From the NCBI GenBank assembly GCA_039805865.1, contig JBDLTI010000001.1:1-64000 (forward strand): a stretch of 64,000 bases of DNA. The letters run 5' to 3'. The position numbers were made by a program, and so were the translations under genes. The notes under the pieces are model-generated. The model worked only from the letters and a program-made list of their open reading frames with translations. It was not told the origin of the DNA and searched no databases. Positions 24,275 to 33,533 of the stretch are shown here, piece by piece. Within the stretch, counting starts at the first letter, position 1. Every line of letters starts with the position of its first letter. This DNA comes from Fluviibacter sp039805865 (GTDB taxonomy: Bacteria > Pseudomonadota > Gammaproteobacteria > Burkholderiales > Rhodocyclaceae).

Positions 24275-24916
24275 ATGAACCGATTTTATTCCACTTCGTT
24301 CCGGATTTTCCTGGGGTTTTGCTCCGGATGGGTGCTGTCTGTGCCCGTGATGGCGGCTGCCCCGGCACCGGTGTTTGATCCGGTGGTGCTGGAGGCGCGC
24401 GACCAGGAAGCTAAAGCGTTGAAAGACGAAGGGAAGGCGATTCGCGCCCAGGCCGATACCCAGTTAGAGATTGACCGTTGGAACTGCTACAGCAAGATTC
24501 TGGTGAACCACTGTATCGATAATGCCAAAGAGCGTCGTTACGAAGAGCGTGAAAGGGCGCGGGCGCTGGAGGCAAAAGCGGCTGTGATTGATCGCGAAGT
24601 GCGTGAGCGCCGTCTGATCAATCAATTGGCGAATCCACCGGAAGAATTGCGTCAGCCGAATCCGCCGGCCGGGTCGATCAAGAAGGCGATCGACGAAGGC
24701 AAAACGATCAAGCAGGTGGAGCAGGAAAAGAAGATTCGCGATGCCGAGCAATCGGCAACGCCATTGAAGACGGATGCCGAAATTCAGGCTGCATCCGCTG
24801 AGCGTGATCGTAAAGCCGCCGAGAAGCGCGCTAAGCGCGAAGCGGCTGATCAGCAGCGGGCTGCAGACAAAGCAGCGTATGAGGCGCAGCAAGCCGCTAA
24901 AAACCAGCAGCCTTAG
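24275..24916 (+). CDS. Exported charged coiled-coil protein of unknown function
   Basis: A 213-residue protein with a signal peptide (cationic start, LGFCSGWVLSVPVMAAA). The mature part is highly charged and mostly helical, with long Lys/Glu/Ala-rich runs that predict coiled coil from about residue 85 to the end. Two Cys in RWNCYSKILVNHCIDNAKERR probably form a disulphide; this Cys-x7-Cys motif followed by basic residues recurs in a small family of betaproteobacterial exported proteins (from memory, not searched). No function is known. It has no close partner genes: ybiT follows in the opposite direction. Confidence 0.7.
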   Translation: MNRFYSTSFRIFLGFCSGWVLSVPVMAAAPAPVFDPVVLEARDQEAKALKDEGKAIRAQADTQLEIDRWNCYSKILVNHCIDNAKERRYEERERARALEAKAAVIDREVRERRLINQLANPPEELRQPNPPAGSIKKAIDEGKTIKQVEQEKKIRDAEQSATPLKTDAEIQAASAERDRKAAEKRAKREAADQQRAADKAAYEAQQAAKNQQP

Positions 24917-25152
24917 GTTTTCACAGAGTGGGCTCTAGCTAAACTGCCTCAGCGCGGGATGTAGACCCGGCGCTCATGGGTCGCAAGCTCCCAAATCGCG
25001 CCAAATCTGCACCCCACCCTGAAGCGCTGAGTTCATTCAGGTCGGGATGGAGTGCGCGGCGCAACGCGCACAGCGACTAAGACATATCAGATTGATAGGT
25101 GAGGGAGCGAGCACGTTGCAACAAAGCAATGCGCCCGATCCTGGATTAACTT

Positions 25153-26772
25153 TTAGTTCACGCCTTGGCTGATTAGGTAATCTTCATAATTACCCTGGAA
25201 GTCGACGACCGTATGATCTGCCTTGATCTCGATGATGCGGGTAGCCAGTGACGACACGAACTCGCGGTCATGCGAAATAAAGATCAGCGTGCCTGGGAAT
25301 AGATCCAGCGCCGTGTTCAACGATTCGATTGATTCCATGTCCAAGTGGTTCGAGGGTTCATCCATCAGCATGATGTTTGAATGCAACAGCATCATGCGGC
25401 CGAACATCATGCGACCTTGCTCACCCCCGGAGATCACGCGGACAGGTTTCTTGACGTCATCACCCGAGAAGAGCAGGCGGCCGAGTGTGCCGCGGATCAG
25501 GGTTTCCACGTCGGAGCCTTCGTAGCCGCCGGCGCGCACATAACCCGAGATCCAGTCGGTGAGGTTTTCATCCGAATCAAAGTCAGCCGCATGGTCCTGG
25601 GCGAAGTAACCGATCTTGGCTTTTTCGGTCCACTTCATGGTGCCGGCGGTTGGCGTGAGTTCGCCGTGTAACAGTTTGAGGAGCGTGGTTTTACCGACGC
25701 CATTTTCACCGATGATGGCGATTTTTTCGCCGGCATTGATGGTGAGCGACAGGTTCTTGAACAGCGGTTCGTTGCCTGGGTAAGCGAAAGCGAGGTTCTC
25801 GATTTCAACCGCCTGACGGTGCAGTTTGTCTTTGTCGTCGTATTCGAAACGGATCCACGGGTACTGGCGCGACGATGGCTTGACGTCTTCCGGCTTCAGC
25901 TTGTCGATCAGCTTCATGCGGCTGGTGGCCTGCTTGGCTTTCGAGGCATTGGCCGAGAAGCGGCGCACGAAGGTTTGCAGTTCGGCAATACGTTCTTTGG
26001 CCTTGGCGTTGGCATTGGCCTGACGTTCACGCGCCTGGGTCGAGGCTTCCATGAAGTCGTCGTAGTTGCCGGCGTAGGTGGTGATCTTGCCGTAGTCCAG
26101 ATCGGCCATGTGTGTGCACACCTGGTTCAGGAAGTGACGGTCATGGGAGATGATGATCATGGTGGCGTTGCGCTCGTTGAGCACGTCTTCCAGCCAACGG
26201 ATGGTGTTGATGTCGAGGTTGTTGGTCGGTTCGTCGAGCAGCAGGATTTCAGGATTGGCGAACAGCGCCTGGGCCAGTAGGACGCGCAGCTTCCAGCCGG
26301 GGGCGACTTCACGCATCGGGCCGTTGTGTTTATCGATAGGGATGCCGACGCCCAGCAACAGTTCGCCAGCACGCGCTTCAGCGGTGTAGCCGTCGTATTC
26401 GCCGAACTTTACTTCCAGGTCGGCGGCCTTCATGTAGTCGTCTTCGGTGGCTTCCGGATTGGCGTAAATTGCATCTCGTTCCTGCATGCAGGCCCACATT
26501 TCTTCGTGGCCTTGCAGTACCACATCGAGTACGCGCTGGTCTTCGTAAGCAAACTGATCCTGGCGGAGATAGGCCATGCGTTCGTTCACGTCTTTGGTCA
26601 CGTTACCGGCGGAAGATTCGAGTGCGCCGCACAGGATCTTCATGAAGGTGGATTTGCCGGCGCCGTTGGCACCGATCAGGCCGTAGCGATAGCCTTCGCC
26701 GAATTTGACCGAAACGTTTTCAAAGAGGGGTTTTGCCCCGAACTGCATGGTGATGTTATTTGCGACGAGCAT
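25153..26772 (-). CDS. ybiT: ABC-F ATPase YbiT
   Basis: ABC-F proteins are soluble ATPases that act on the ribosome rather than in transport. The 539-residue product has two ATP-binding cassettes: Walker A GANGAGKST and GENGVGKTT, Walker B ILLLDEPTNNLD and IMLMDEPSNHLD, both signature regions, and between them the charged linker (TQARERQANANAKAKERIAE). N-terminus MLVANNITMQFGAKPLFENV and overall sequence match the YbiT branch closely. The upstream 138 bases are shared with the divergent gshA. No membrane segments. Confidence 0.94.
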   Translation of the reverse strand: MLVANNITMQFGAKPLFENVSVKFGEGYRYGLIGANGAGKSTFMKILCGALESSAGNVTKDVNERMAYLRQDQFAYEDQRVLDVVLQGHEEMWACMQERDAIYANPEATEDDYMKAADLEVKFGEYDGYTAEARAGELLLGVGIPIDKHNGPMREVAPGWKLRVLLAQALFANPEILLLDEPTNNLDINTIRWLEDVLNERNATMIIISHDRHFLNQVCTHMADLDYGKITTYAGNYDDFMEASTQARERQANANAKAKERIAELQTFVRRFSANASKAKQATSRMKLIDKLKPEDVKPSSRQYPWIRFEYDDKDKLHRQAVEIENLAFAYPGNEPLFKNLSLTINAGEKIAIIGENGVGKTTLLKLLHGELTPTAGTMKWTEKAKIGYFAQDHAADFDSDENLTDWISGYVRAGGYEGSDVETLIRGTLGRLLFSGDDVKKPVRVISGGEQGRMMFGRMMLLHSNIMLMDEPSNHLDMESIESLNTALDLFPGTLIFISHDREFVSSLATRIIEIKADHTVVDFQGNYEDYLISQGVN

Positions 26773-26910
26773 TGAAGATCCAGAAAAGCGTGGCGGCCGG
26801 CATGATTTGGCATGGGCGGCCGCTAAGACGATGTTTTTAAAGACGACATTCTACCAGCCGCAGGGGCTGAACGCGCCGCCGATCGCTTAGGCTTCGGGTA
26901 AACTTGCAAG

Positions 26911-28194
26911 ATGGTTCCTAATCTGACAACGGCGTTGGCCGGCCCCCTTCATGCGCTGGAACAGTGCTTTCTGGATCAGACGACCGCCATTGAGCGGTGG
27001 TTTCGGTGTGCCTGGCAGGATCACACGCCGCCGTTTTACGCCTCGGTGGATTTGCGGAACGCTGGTTACAAACTGGCGCCGGTCGATACCAATCTCTTTC
27101 CCGGTGGTTTTAACAACCTGAATCCGGCGTTTTATCCGCTGTGTATCCAGGCCATTCAGACCGCTATTGAGAAATACTGCCCGGACGCACGCAATATGCT
27201 GCTGATTCCGGAAAACCATACGCGTAACCAGTTCTACCTGAAGAACGTGGCCACACTGGCGGGCGTTTTGCGTCAGGCCGGTCTGACGGTGCGCCTGGGT
27301 TCGGTGTCGCCGGAAATTACGGCACCCTTGACGCTGGAACTCGATGATGGCCAGACCCTGCATCTGGAACCGTTACAGTTGAACAATGGGCGCTGGGGCG
27401 TGGCCGGGTTCGAACCCTGCATGGTGCTGTTGAATAACGATCTCTCGGCCGGTGTGCCGGATATTCTGCAAGCGCCAACGGGTCAAATTCTGATTCCGCC
27501 GGTGCATGCCGGTTGGCATGTGCGTCGTAAGAGCCAGCACTTTGCGGCCTACGACCGGGTGGCTTCAGACTTTGCCGCCTTGGTAGGCATGGATCCCTGG
27601 CGCATCAACCCGTACTTCTCCACCTGTGACGATATTAATTTCCATGAGCGCGTGGGCGAAGATTGCCTTGCCGCCCGTGTGGATGAGCTACTCAATCGCA
27701 TCCGTTTGAAGTATCGTGAATACGATATTCAGGCAGATCCGTATGTCGTTGTGAAGGCCGATGCCGGCACTTACGGCATGGGCGTGATGACAGTCCGAGA
27801 TGCCAGCGAAGTGATTGGCCTGAATCGCAAACAACGTAACAAGATGAGTGTGATCAAGGAAGGCATGGAAGTGTCGTCCGTGATTATTCAGGAAGGCGTG
27901 CCGACCCTGGAAACGATTCGCGATGCCGTGGCCGAACCGGTGGTCTACATGATGGATCGCTTTGTGGTGGGTGGTTTCTATCGCGTGCACGATGCACGCG
28001 GCCCGGAAGAGAACCTCAATGCGCCGGGCATGCATTTCGAGCCGCTGGCTTTTGAAACGGGTTGCAATCTGCCCGACTACAGTGCGAATCCAGATTCACC
28101 CCCGAATCGTTTTTATGCCTATGGCGTCATTGCCCGCCTGGCATTGATGGCCGCTGCCTACGAGCTCGAAGCCACCGATCCTACTGGGGTCTGA
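26911..28194 (+). CDS. gshA: Glutamate-cysteine ligase, Acidithiobacillus/betaproteobacterial type
   Basis: Catalyses the first step of glutathione synthesis. The 427-residue product belongs to the small GshA class of acidithiobacilli and betaproteobacteria, unrelated in length to the E. coli enzyme: visible blocks are VDLRNAGYKLAPVDTNLFPG, LIPENHTRNQFY, VVVKADAGTYGMGVMTV and FVVGGFYRVHDARG. TAAACT ends 6 bases before the ATG and there is no ribosome-binding site, so the mRNA may be leaderless. In related genomes gshB usually follows; here an apbE-like gene starts 2 bases after the stop. Confidence 0.93.
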   Translation: MVPNLTTALAGPLHALEQCFLDQTTAIERWFRCAWQDHTPPFYASVDLRNAGYKLAPVDTNLFPGGFNNLNPAFYPLCIQAIQTAIEKYCPDARNMLLIPENHTRNQFYLKNVATLAGVLRQAGLTVRLGSVSPEITAPLTLELDDGQTLHLEPLQLNNGRWGVAGFEPCMVLLNNDLSAGVPDILQAPTGQILIPPVHAGWHVRRKSQHFAAYDRVASDFAALVGMDPWRINPYFSTCDDINFHERVGEDCLAARVDELLNRIRLKYREYDIQADPYVVVKADAGTYGMGVMTVRDASEVIGLNRKQRNKMSVIKEGMEVSSVIIQEGVPTLETIRDAVAEPVVYMMDRFVVGGFYRVHDARGPEENLNAPGMHFEPLAFETGCNLPDYSANPDSPPNRFYAYGVIARLALMAAAYELEATDPTGV

Positions 28195-28196
28195 GC

Positions 28197-29258
28197 ATGC
28201 GCCGCTGGGTTGTCTGGCTGCAGGTGGCGTTGATGGCCTTTGGCCTGGCTGCGTGCGGCGACAAAAAACCGGTGGTGAGCGAATCCTTTGTCTTTGGTAC
28301 GCGCGTTGAAGTGCAGGTGGCTGAGGCCGTTGCCGAATCCCGTGTGCTGGAGGTGGTGGCTCAGGTGCTGGCCGAGTTTGATCGCATGCACCGGACGTAT
28401 CACGCCTGGCAGCCATCTGAACTGACGCAACTGAACGATGCCCTTGCGGCTGGCCAGCGTTTGCACGTGTCCCGCGAAATGGCCGCGTTACTGATCGAAG
28501 CGCAGGGATTTTCCCGGGCATCGGATGGATTGTTTGACCCCGGTATCGGGCGATTGATTGCGCTCTGGGGTTTTCATGCCGATAGCTATGTGGCTAAGTT
28601 GCCAGACCCCGCGGCCATCAAAGCCTGGGTGCATGCACATCCGTCGATTGCGCAACTCAAGATCGATGCCGATGATACGGGCGCCTGGGTGCGCAGTAAC
28701 AACCGGCAGGTGGCCCTGGATTTCGGCGGTTCGCTCAAAGGCACGGCGCTTGATCGGGCGGCCGCGATTCTGCGCGCGGCCGGTATGAATAATGCGCTGA
28801 TCAATATTGGCGGTAACGTCATGGCGTTGGGCACCCGTTACGGCTCGCCCTGGCGCGTGGCGATTCAGGCACCGCGTTATGCCGGGCCGCTGGCTATTCT
28901 GGAATTGCACGATGGCGAAGCGACCGGCACATCGGGCGATTACCAGCGCTATTTCGAAGTAGACGGCCAGCGTTATCCGCACTTGCTTGATCCGCGGACC
29001 GGCTATCCGGCGCTGGGTGTGCAGTCAGTCACCATCGTGGTGGATGGGCCGGATGCGGGGGTGCGTTCGGATGTGCTGACCAAACCCCTTTTCATCAGTG
29101 GCGCGCAATGGATAGCGATGGTGCAGCGCTTGCAGCTGCCATCGGTGCTCCACGTGGCCGACGATGGCACGGTGTCTGTGACAGCAAATCTGGCAGATCG
29201 GCTGAAATTTCAGCCACATGATGGCAAACTGCCGGATATACGGCGAATTTCCCCATAA
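28197..29258 (+). CDS. apbE: ApbE-type FAD:protein FMN transferase, lipoprotein
   Basis: ApbE attaches FMN covalently to Thr of target flavoproteins such as NqrB/NqrC and RnfG, on the periplasmic side. The 353-residue product has a lipoprotein signal with lipobox LAAC (Cys20), then the family blocks FGTRVEVQV, DGLFDPGIGRLIALWGF, VALDFGGSLKGTALDRAA, INIGGNVMALG and HLLDPRTGYPA. The start at 28197 is chosen because it begins the signal sequence; longer frames run into gshA. It lies between gshA (2-base gap) and the PTS genes (11-base gap). No Nqr/Rnf target is in the window. Confidence 0.92.
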   Translation: MRRWVVWLQVALMAFGLAACGDKKPVVSESFVFGTRVEVQVAEAVAESRVLEVVAQVLAEFDRMHRTYHAWQPSELTQLNDALAAGQRLHVSREMAALLIEAQGFSRASDGLFDPGIGRLIALWGFHADSYVAKLPDPAAIKAWVHAHPSIAQLKIDADDTGAWVRSNNRQVALDFGGSLKGTALDRAAAILRAAGMNNALINIGGNVMALGTRYGSPWRVAIQAPRYAGPLAILELHDGEATGTSGDYQRYFEVDGQRYPHLLDPRTGYPALGVQSVTIVVDGPDAGVRSDVLTKPLFISGAQWIAMVQRLQLPSVLHVADDGTVSVTANLADRLKFQPHDGKLPDIRRISP

Positions 29259-29269
29259 AATTAAGTGCT

Positions 29270-29695
29270 ATGACAGAAACATCAACAACTCATCCGGTAG
29301 GCATTCTGCTTTTGACGCACGGTCGTCTGGGCGAAGCGTTGCTGGATTGCGCACGGCATGTGCTGGGCGGCAAATTGCCGGACCACGTGGCAGTTCTTTC
29401 GGCGGGTCAGGACGAGCCGGTAGAGGATGTTGAAGCCAGGGCGCGTCAATTGCTCGCCACGTTGAATCAGGGCGGTGGTGTGCTGGTGCTGACGGATTTG
29501 CTGGGGGCAACGCCAGCGCGTGTTGCGGCACGCCTGATTGATCCGGGTCAGGTGGCAGCGCTCTCTGGCGTAAGTTTGCCGATGGTGCTGCGTGCGATTA
29601 ATTATCGTAACCGGCTGCTGGATGCGCTGGTTAAAAAAGCCTTGCTGGCGGGCACCGAGTGCACCGTGGCAATGACGGCGGCTGATGCCGGTTGA
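29270..29695 (+). CDS. PTS mannose-type EIIA component
   Basis: A 141-residue EIIA of the mannose family. The phospho-acceptor His17 lies in ILLLTHGRLGEAL, and VLVLTDLLGATPARVA and LSGVSLPMVLRAI are typical of the fold. No EIIB, EIIC or EIID gene is present, so it is probably the output of a regulatory phosphorelay with the HPr and EI encoded next, not part of sugar uptake. This three-gene set is common in betaproteobacteria. Confidence 0.9.
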   Translation: MTETSTTHPVGILLLTHGRLGEALLDCARHVLGGKLPDHVAVLSAGQDEPVEDVEARARQLLATLNQGGGVLVLTDLLGATPARVAARLIDPGQVAALSGVSLPMVLRAINYRNRLLDALVKKALLAGTECTVAMTAADAG

Positions 29696-29722
29696 TGGAT
29701 TGGTTTTTAAGAGAGCCCCTTT

Positions 29723-29998
29723 ATGACTACGCTGCGCCAGGACGTCGAAATTATTAACAAGCTGGGTTTGCACGCCCGCGCATCGGCCAAGTTTACGCAA
29801 CTGGCCGGTACGTTTCAGAGTGAAGTCTGGTTGGAACGTAATGGCCGCCGCGTGAACGGAAAAAGCATTATGGGTGTGATGATGCTGGCAGCAGGCAAAG
29901 GCACTTCCGTAACGATCGAGACCATCGGTGATGACGCCGATGCGGCAATGACCGGGCTCGTTGGCTTGATTAACGATTACTTCGGCGAAGGCGAGTAA
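29723..29998 (+). CDS. ptsH: Phosphocarrier protein HPr
   Basis: HPr passes phosphate from EI to EIIA proteins. The 91-residue product has the active His17 in NKLGLHARASAKF and a regulatory-region Ser48 in VNGKSIMGVMML, the position that HPr kinase modifies in other bacteria. GAGAGCCCC lies before the ATG. It is followed by ptsI after 5 bases, so it is in one operon with the EIIA gene. Confidence 0.94.
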   Translation: MTTLRQDVEIINKLGLHARASAKFTQLAGTFQSEVWLERNGRRVNGKSIMGVMMLAAGKGTSVTIETIGDDADAAMTGLVGLINDYFGEGE

Positions 29999-30003
29999 CG
30001 CGC

Positions 30004-31758
30004 ATGAGTTTTACCCTCCACGGTCTGGGCGTTTCCGGTGGCATTGCCATCGGTCAGGCGCAATTGCTGTCGCATGCGACGCTGGAGGTTGCTCACTTAA
30101 CGCTGCCCGCACGTCAGCTGGAAAAAGAAGTAGCACGCTTTGAAGCGGCCGTAGATCGTGTGCGTAATGAACTCGATGAGCTGCGTAACGACATGGCGGA
30201 GTCGGCCGCCGAGATGCGTGCTTTTATTGATGTCCACGCCTTGATTCTGCAAGATCCTGAATTGGTGGATGTGCCCAAAAAATTGGTTCGTGAGCGCGGC
30301 TGCAATGCCGAGTGGGCGCTGGTGCAGCAGATGGATTATCTGGTGAAGCAGTTCGATGCCATTGATGATCCGTACTTGCGGGAACGCAAAGCCGATGTGG
30401 TGCAGGTGGTTGAGCGCGTCATCAAGGAGTTGATGGGGCGCACCGGCAAGATTGGCAAAACCAGTAAGAGCGCCAAAGGCGTTAAAGAAGAAGAGCAGAT
30501 TATCGTGGCGCATGATTTGCCGCCATCGGATCTGATCAGCTTCAAGGAACATCGTTTCGCAGCCTTCGTGACGGATGTCGGTGGCGCAACATCGCACACC
30601 GCTATTCTGGCGCGTAGCATGGCCATTCCTGCCGTGGTGGGTTTGCGCGGTGCACGCGAAGTGATTCGCGATGGCGAATTGCTGATTGTCGACGGTTTCC
30701 GCGGTGTCATCATCGTTAACCCGGATGAGCGGGTGCTGGAAGAATACCGGCTGCGCAAGACACAGATCGAACTGGAGCGCAGCAAGCTCAAGCGCTTGAA
30801 GAAAGCGGATCCACTGACGCTGGATGATGTGCGTGTGGATCTGATGGCGAATATTGAATTGCCGGATGACGTACAGGCGGTGAAGGACAATGGCGCGGAT
30901 GGGGTGGGCTTGTTCCGGACCGAGTTTCTGTTTTTGAATCGTCGCGAGATTCCTTCCGAAGACGAGCAGTTTGAAGCCTATCGCAAAGTGGTCAAGGGTA
31001 TGGCGGGGAAGCCGGTCGTGATTCGTACGTACGATCTGGGTGCTGATAAAGCACTGGATCAGGCACGCAGCGCCATCAATCCGGCACTGGGTTTGCGCGG
31101 CATTCGTTTGTCACTCTCCGAGCCCGCGATGTTTGGCGTGCAGTTGCGCGCTATTCTGCGTGCGGCACGTTTTGGCCCCGTACGCATTCTGATCCCCATG
31201 ATTTCGAATGCGTTGGAAGTAGACGCCACGCGGGCAGCCCTGGATAAGGCACGCGAAGATCTGAAGGATCGGCGCGTGGCTTATGGCGAAGATATTCAAC
31301 TCGGTGGCATGATCGAAATACCGGCCGCGGCACTGGCGTTGAACATGTTCCTCAAGCGTCTGGATTTTCTGTCGATCGGCACGAACGATCTGACGCAATA
31401 CACGCTGGCGATTGATCGCGGCGACGAAGAAGTGGCTGGTCTTTACGACTCGCTGCATCCGGCGGTATTGATGCTGGTTGCCCATACATTGGCCGGTGGT
31501 GAAAAGGCCGGTGTGCCGGTGTCGATCTGCGGTGAGCTAGCCGGTAACCCGAAGCTCACCCGTTTGCTGCTGGGTATGGGGCTGCGTCATTTTTCGATGC
31601 ATCCGTCTCAGATTCTGGAAGTGAAACAGCAGGTTCTGACTGCGGATGTAGGACAATTAGCCCCTATGGTGCGCAAACTGCTGCGCCTGGACGACCCTGC
31701 GCAGATTCGCGAGCAGATTCGTCGCCTGAATTTACCGGCTGATCACTCAGCGCATTAA
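30004..31758 (+). CDS. ptsI: PTS enzyme I
   Basis: EI takes phosphate from phosphoenolpyruvate and transfers it to HPr. The 584-residue product has the HPr-binding helical region, the phospho-His198 in GGATSHTAILARS, and the C-terminal PEP-binding barrel with LFRTEFLF, RTYDLGADK, IGTNDLTQYTLA and catalytic Cys in VSICGELAGNP. PEP is also the substrate of Ppc (39455). The gene is 12 bases before metX, so readthrough into the methionine genes is possible. Confidence 0.96.
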   Translation: MSFTLHGLGVSGGIAIGQAQLLSHATLEVAHLTLPARQLEKEVARFEAAVDRVRNELDELRNDMAESAAEMRAFIDVHALILQDPELVDVPKKLVRERGCNAEWALVQQMDYLVKQFDAIDDPYLRERKADVVQVVERVIKELMGRTGKIGKTSKSAKGVKEEEQIIVAHDLPPSDLISFKEHRFAAFVTDVGGATSHTAILARSMAIPAVVGLRGAREVIRDGELLIVDGFRGVIIVNPDERVLEEYRLRKTQIELERSKLKRLKKADPLTLDDVRVDLMANIELPDDVQAVKDNGADGVGLFRTEFLFLNRREIPSEDEQFEAYRKVVKGMAGKPVVIRTYDLGADKALDQARSAINPALGLRGIRLSLSEPAMFGVQLRAILRAARFGPVRILIPMISNALEVDATRAALDKAREDLKDRRVAYGEDIQLGGMIEIPAAALALNMFLKRLDFLSIGTNDLTQYTLAIDRGDEEVAGLYDSLHPAVLMLVAHTLAGGEKAGVPVSICGELAGNPKLTRLLLGMGLRHFSMHPSQILEVKQQVLTADVGQLAPMVRKLLRLDDPAQIREQIRRLNLPADHSAH

Positions 31759-31770
31759 CTGATTAGAACA

Positions 31771-32910
31771 ATGAACGACGTCTCTCCTGGCTCAGTCGGC
31801 CTGGTCCAACCTCAGACTTTTCACTGCGCAACGCCGCTGCCACTGAAGAGCGGTGCCGTGCTGCCCGAGTTTTCACTGGTGTACGAAACTTATGGCACGT
31901 TGAACGCTACTGCCAGCAATGCCGTGCTGGTCTGCCATGCCTTGTCGGGTAATCACCATGTGGCAGGCTATACCGATGCAGCGGATAAGGATGGCACGCT
32001 GGGCTGGTGGGATAACCTGGTGGGCCCCGGTAAGCCGCTCGATACGAATAAATTCTTTGTCGTTGGCGTTAACAACCTGGGCGGTTGTTACGGCTCCAGC
32101 GGGCCTAACACCGTGAACCCTAAAACCGGCAAGCTGTACGGTGCCGATTTTCCGGTGGTGACGGTGGAAGACTGGGTGGTTGCCCAGGCGCGTCTGGCTG
32201 ACCATCTGGGCATTGCTAGCTGGGCTTCGGTGGTTGGTGGTTCGCTGGGCGGCATGCAAGCTCTGCAATGGACCTTGTCCTATCCGGATCGTTTGCGCCA
32301 TGCCGTGGTGATTGCTTCGGCACCGACGCTGACGGCACAGAACATTGCGTTTAACGAAGTGGCGCGCCAGGCCATTCTGACGGACCCCGAGTTTTACGGC
32401 GGCCATTATTACGAACAGGGCGTTGTTCCGGCGCGCGGCCTCAAGCTGGCGCGGATGCTGGGCCACATTACCTATCTGTCTGATGATCAGATGGCGGAAA
32501 AATTCGGCCGCTCGCTCAAAGATGGTGCGCTCAAGTACAGCTATGAAACGGATTTCCAGATCGAATCCTATCTCCGCTATCAGGGCGAAAAGTTTTCGGG
32601 CTACTTTGATGCCAATACCTATCTGCTAACGACCAAGGCGCTGGATTATTTTGACCCGGCGGGTGGTTCGGGTGGCAGTCTGGATGCCGCATTAGCAGGT
32701 GCCAAAGCAGATTTTCTGTTGGTTGCGTTCACAACAGATTGGCGTTTCTCGCCGGAGCGCAGTCGCGAAATCATGACAGCGCTGGTGCATAACGGCCGCC
32801 GGGTGAGCTACGCTGAAATTGATAGCGTTCACGGACACGATTCTTTCCTGATGGACGATGCGCATTACCACGCTGTGTTACGCACCTATTTCGAAGAGGT
32901 GGTGCTATGA
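31771..32910 (+). CDS. metX: Homoserine O-acyltransferase MetX
   Basis: Activates the hydroxyl of homoserine for methionine synthesis. The 379-residue alpha/beta-hydrolase has the nucleophile Ser in VVGGSLGGMQALQW and Asp/His late in the chain (FTTDWRFSPERS; HGHDSFLMDD). MetX enzymes use acetyl-CoA or succinyl-CoA; pairing with metW is reported for succinyl users, but sequence alone does not settle it here. The ATG of metW overlaps the stop by 4 bases. Confidence 0.95.
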   Translation: MNDVSPGSVGLVQPQTFHCATPLPLKSGAVLPEFSLVYETYGTLNATASNAVLVCHALSGNHHVAGYTDAADKDGTLGWWDNLVGPGKPLDTNKFFVVGVNNLGGCYGSSGPNTVNPKTGKLYGADFPVVTVEDWVVAQARLADHLGIASWASVVGGSLGGMQALQWTLSYPDRLRHAVVIASAPTLTAQNIAFNEVARQAILTDPEFYGGHYYEQGVVPARGLKLARMLGHITYLSDDQMAEKFGRSLKDGALKYSYETDFQIESYLRYQGEKFSGYFDANTYLLTTKALDYFDPAGGSGGSLDAALAGAKADFLLVAFTTDWRFSPERSREIMTALVHNGRRVSYAEIDSVHGHDSFLMDDAHYHAVLRTYFEEVVL

Positions 32911-33533
32911 CCACGACACATTCGCGTATGGGCACCCGTCTCGATCTGGCCGATCTGCGCGCCGACCTGGATGCCATTGCCGGTTGGATTCATCCCGGTG
33001 AGCGTGTGCTTGATCTGGGCTGTGGTGATGGCTTGCTGTTGCGACGGCTGATGGATGAAAAGCAGGTGATCGGCTACGGCATCGAAAAAGATCCGGCGGG
33101 TGTGCTGGCTTGTGTGAAGGCGGGCGTCAACGTGATCCAGGTGAATCTGGAACGTGGCCTGGCCGGTTTCGAAGACGGGGCCTTTGATCATGTGATCATG
33201 TCGCTCTCGCTGCAGATGATCCAGAACACCGTGGGCCTGTTGAATGAATTGTTGCGCGTCGGCCACGAGGCCGTGGTGTCATTCCCGAACTTCGGTTACT
33301 ACACCCACCGTCAGGCTATTCTGAAAGGCCGTATGCCGGTTTCAGAAAGTTTGCCGTATCAGTGGTTTGATACACCGAACGTGCGCTTCTTCACGATTGC
33401 CGATTTTGAGGCGCTGTGTCGAGAGCAAGGCATCGTGATTCTGGAAACAATCGCACTGGATAATGGTGCCCGTGTGACGGAAGACATTAACTTCCTGGCA
33501 GACACGGCCATTTACCGTTTGGGGCGTGCATGA
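32907..33533 (+). CDS. metW: Methionine biosynthesis protein MetW
   Basis: A class I SAM-methyltransferase-like protein of 208 residues that partners MetX in methionine synthesis; its own reaction is not well defined. Motif I is VLDLGCGDGLLLRRL near residues 35-50, with MSLSLQMIQNT and VVSFPNFGYY later, typical of MetW. It is linked to metX by a 4-base ATGA overlap and to the next gene by another. Confidence 0.94.
   Translation: MTTTHSRMGTRLDLADLRADLDAIAGWIHPGERVLDLGCGDGLLLRRLMDEKQVIGYGIEKDPAGVLACVKAGVNVIQVNLERGLAGFEDGAFDHVIMSLSLQMIQNTVGLLNELLRVGHEAVVSFPNFGYYTHRQAILKGRMPVSESLPYQWFDTPNVRFFTIADFEALCREQGIVILETIALDNGARVTEDINFLADTAIYRLGRA

Noticed and set aside
24917..25152. A possible RNA gene or repeat between the exported protein and ybiT
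   Set aside because: Only short G/C-rich hairpins such as GTGCGC/GCGCAC are visible; no promoter, terminator or known RNA fold.
28062..28196. A longer ApbE frame starting at 28062 inside gshA
   Set aside because: The extension overlaps gshA and would bury the lipoprotein signal that begins at 28197.
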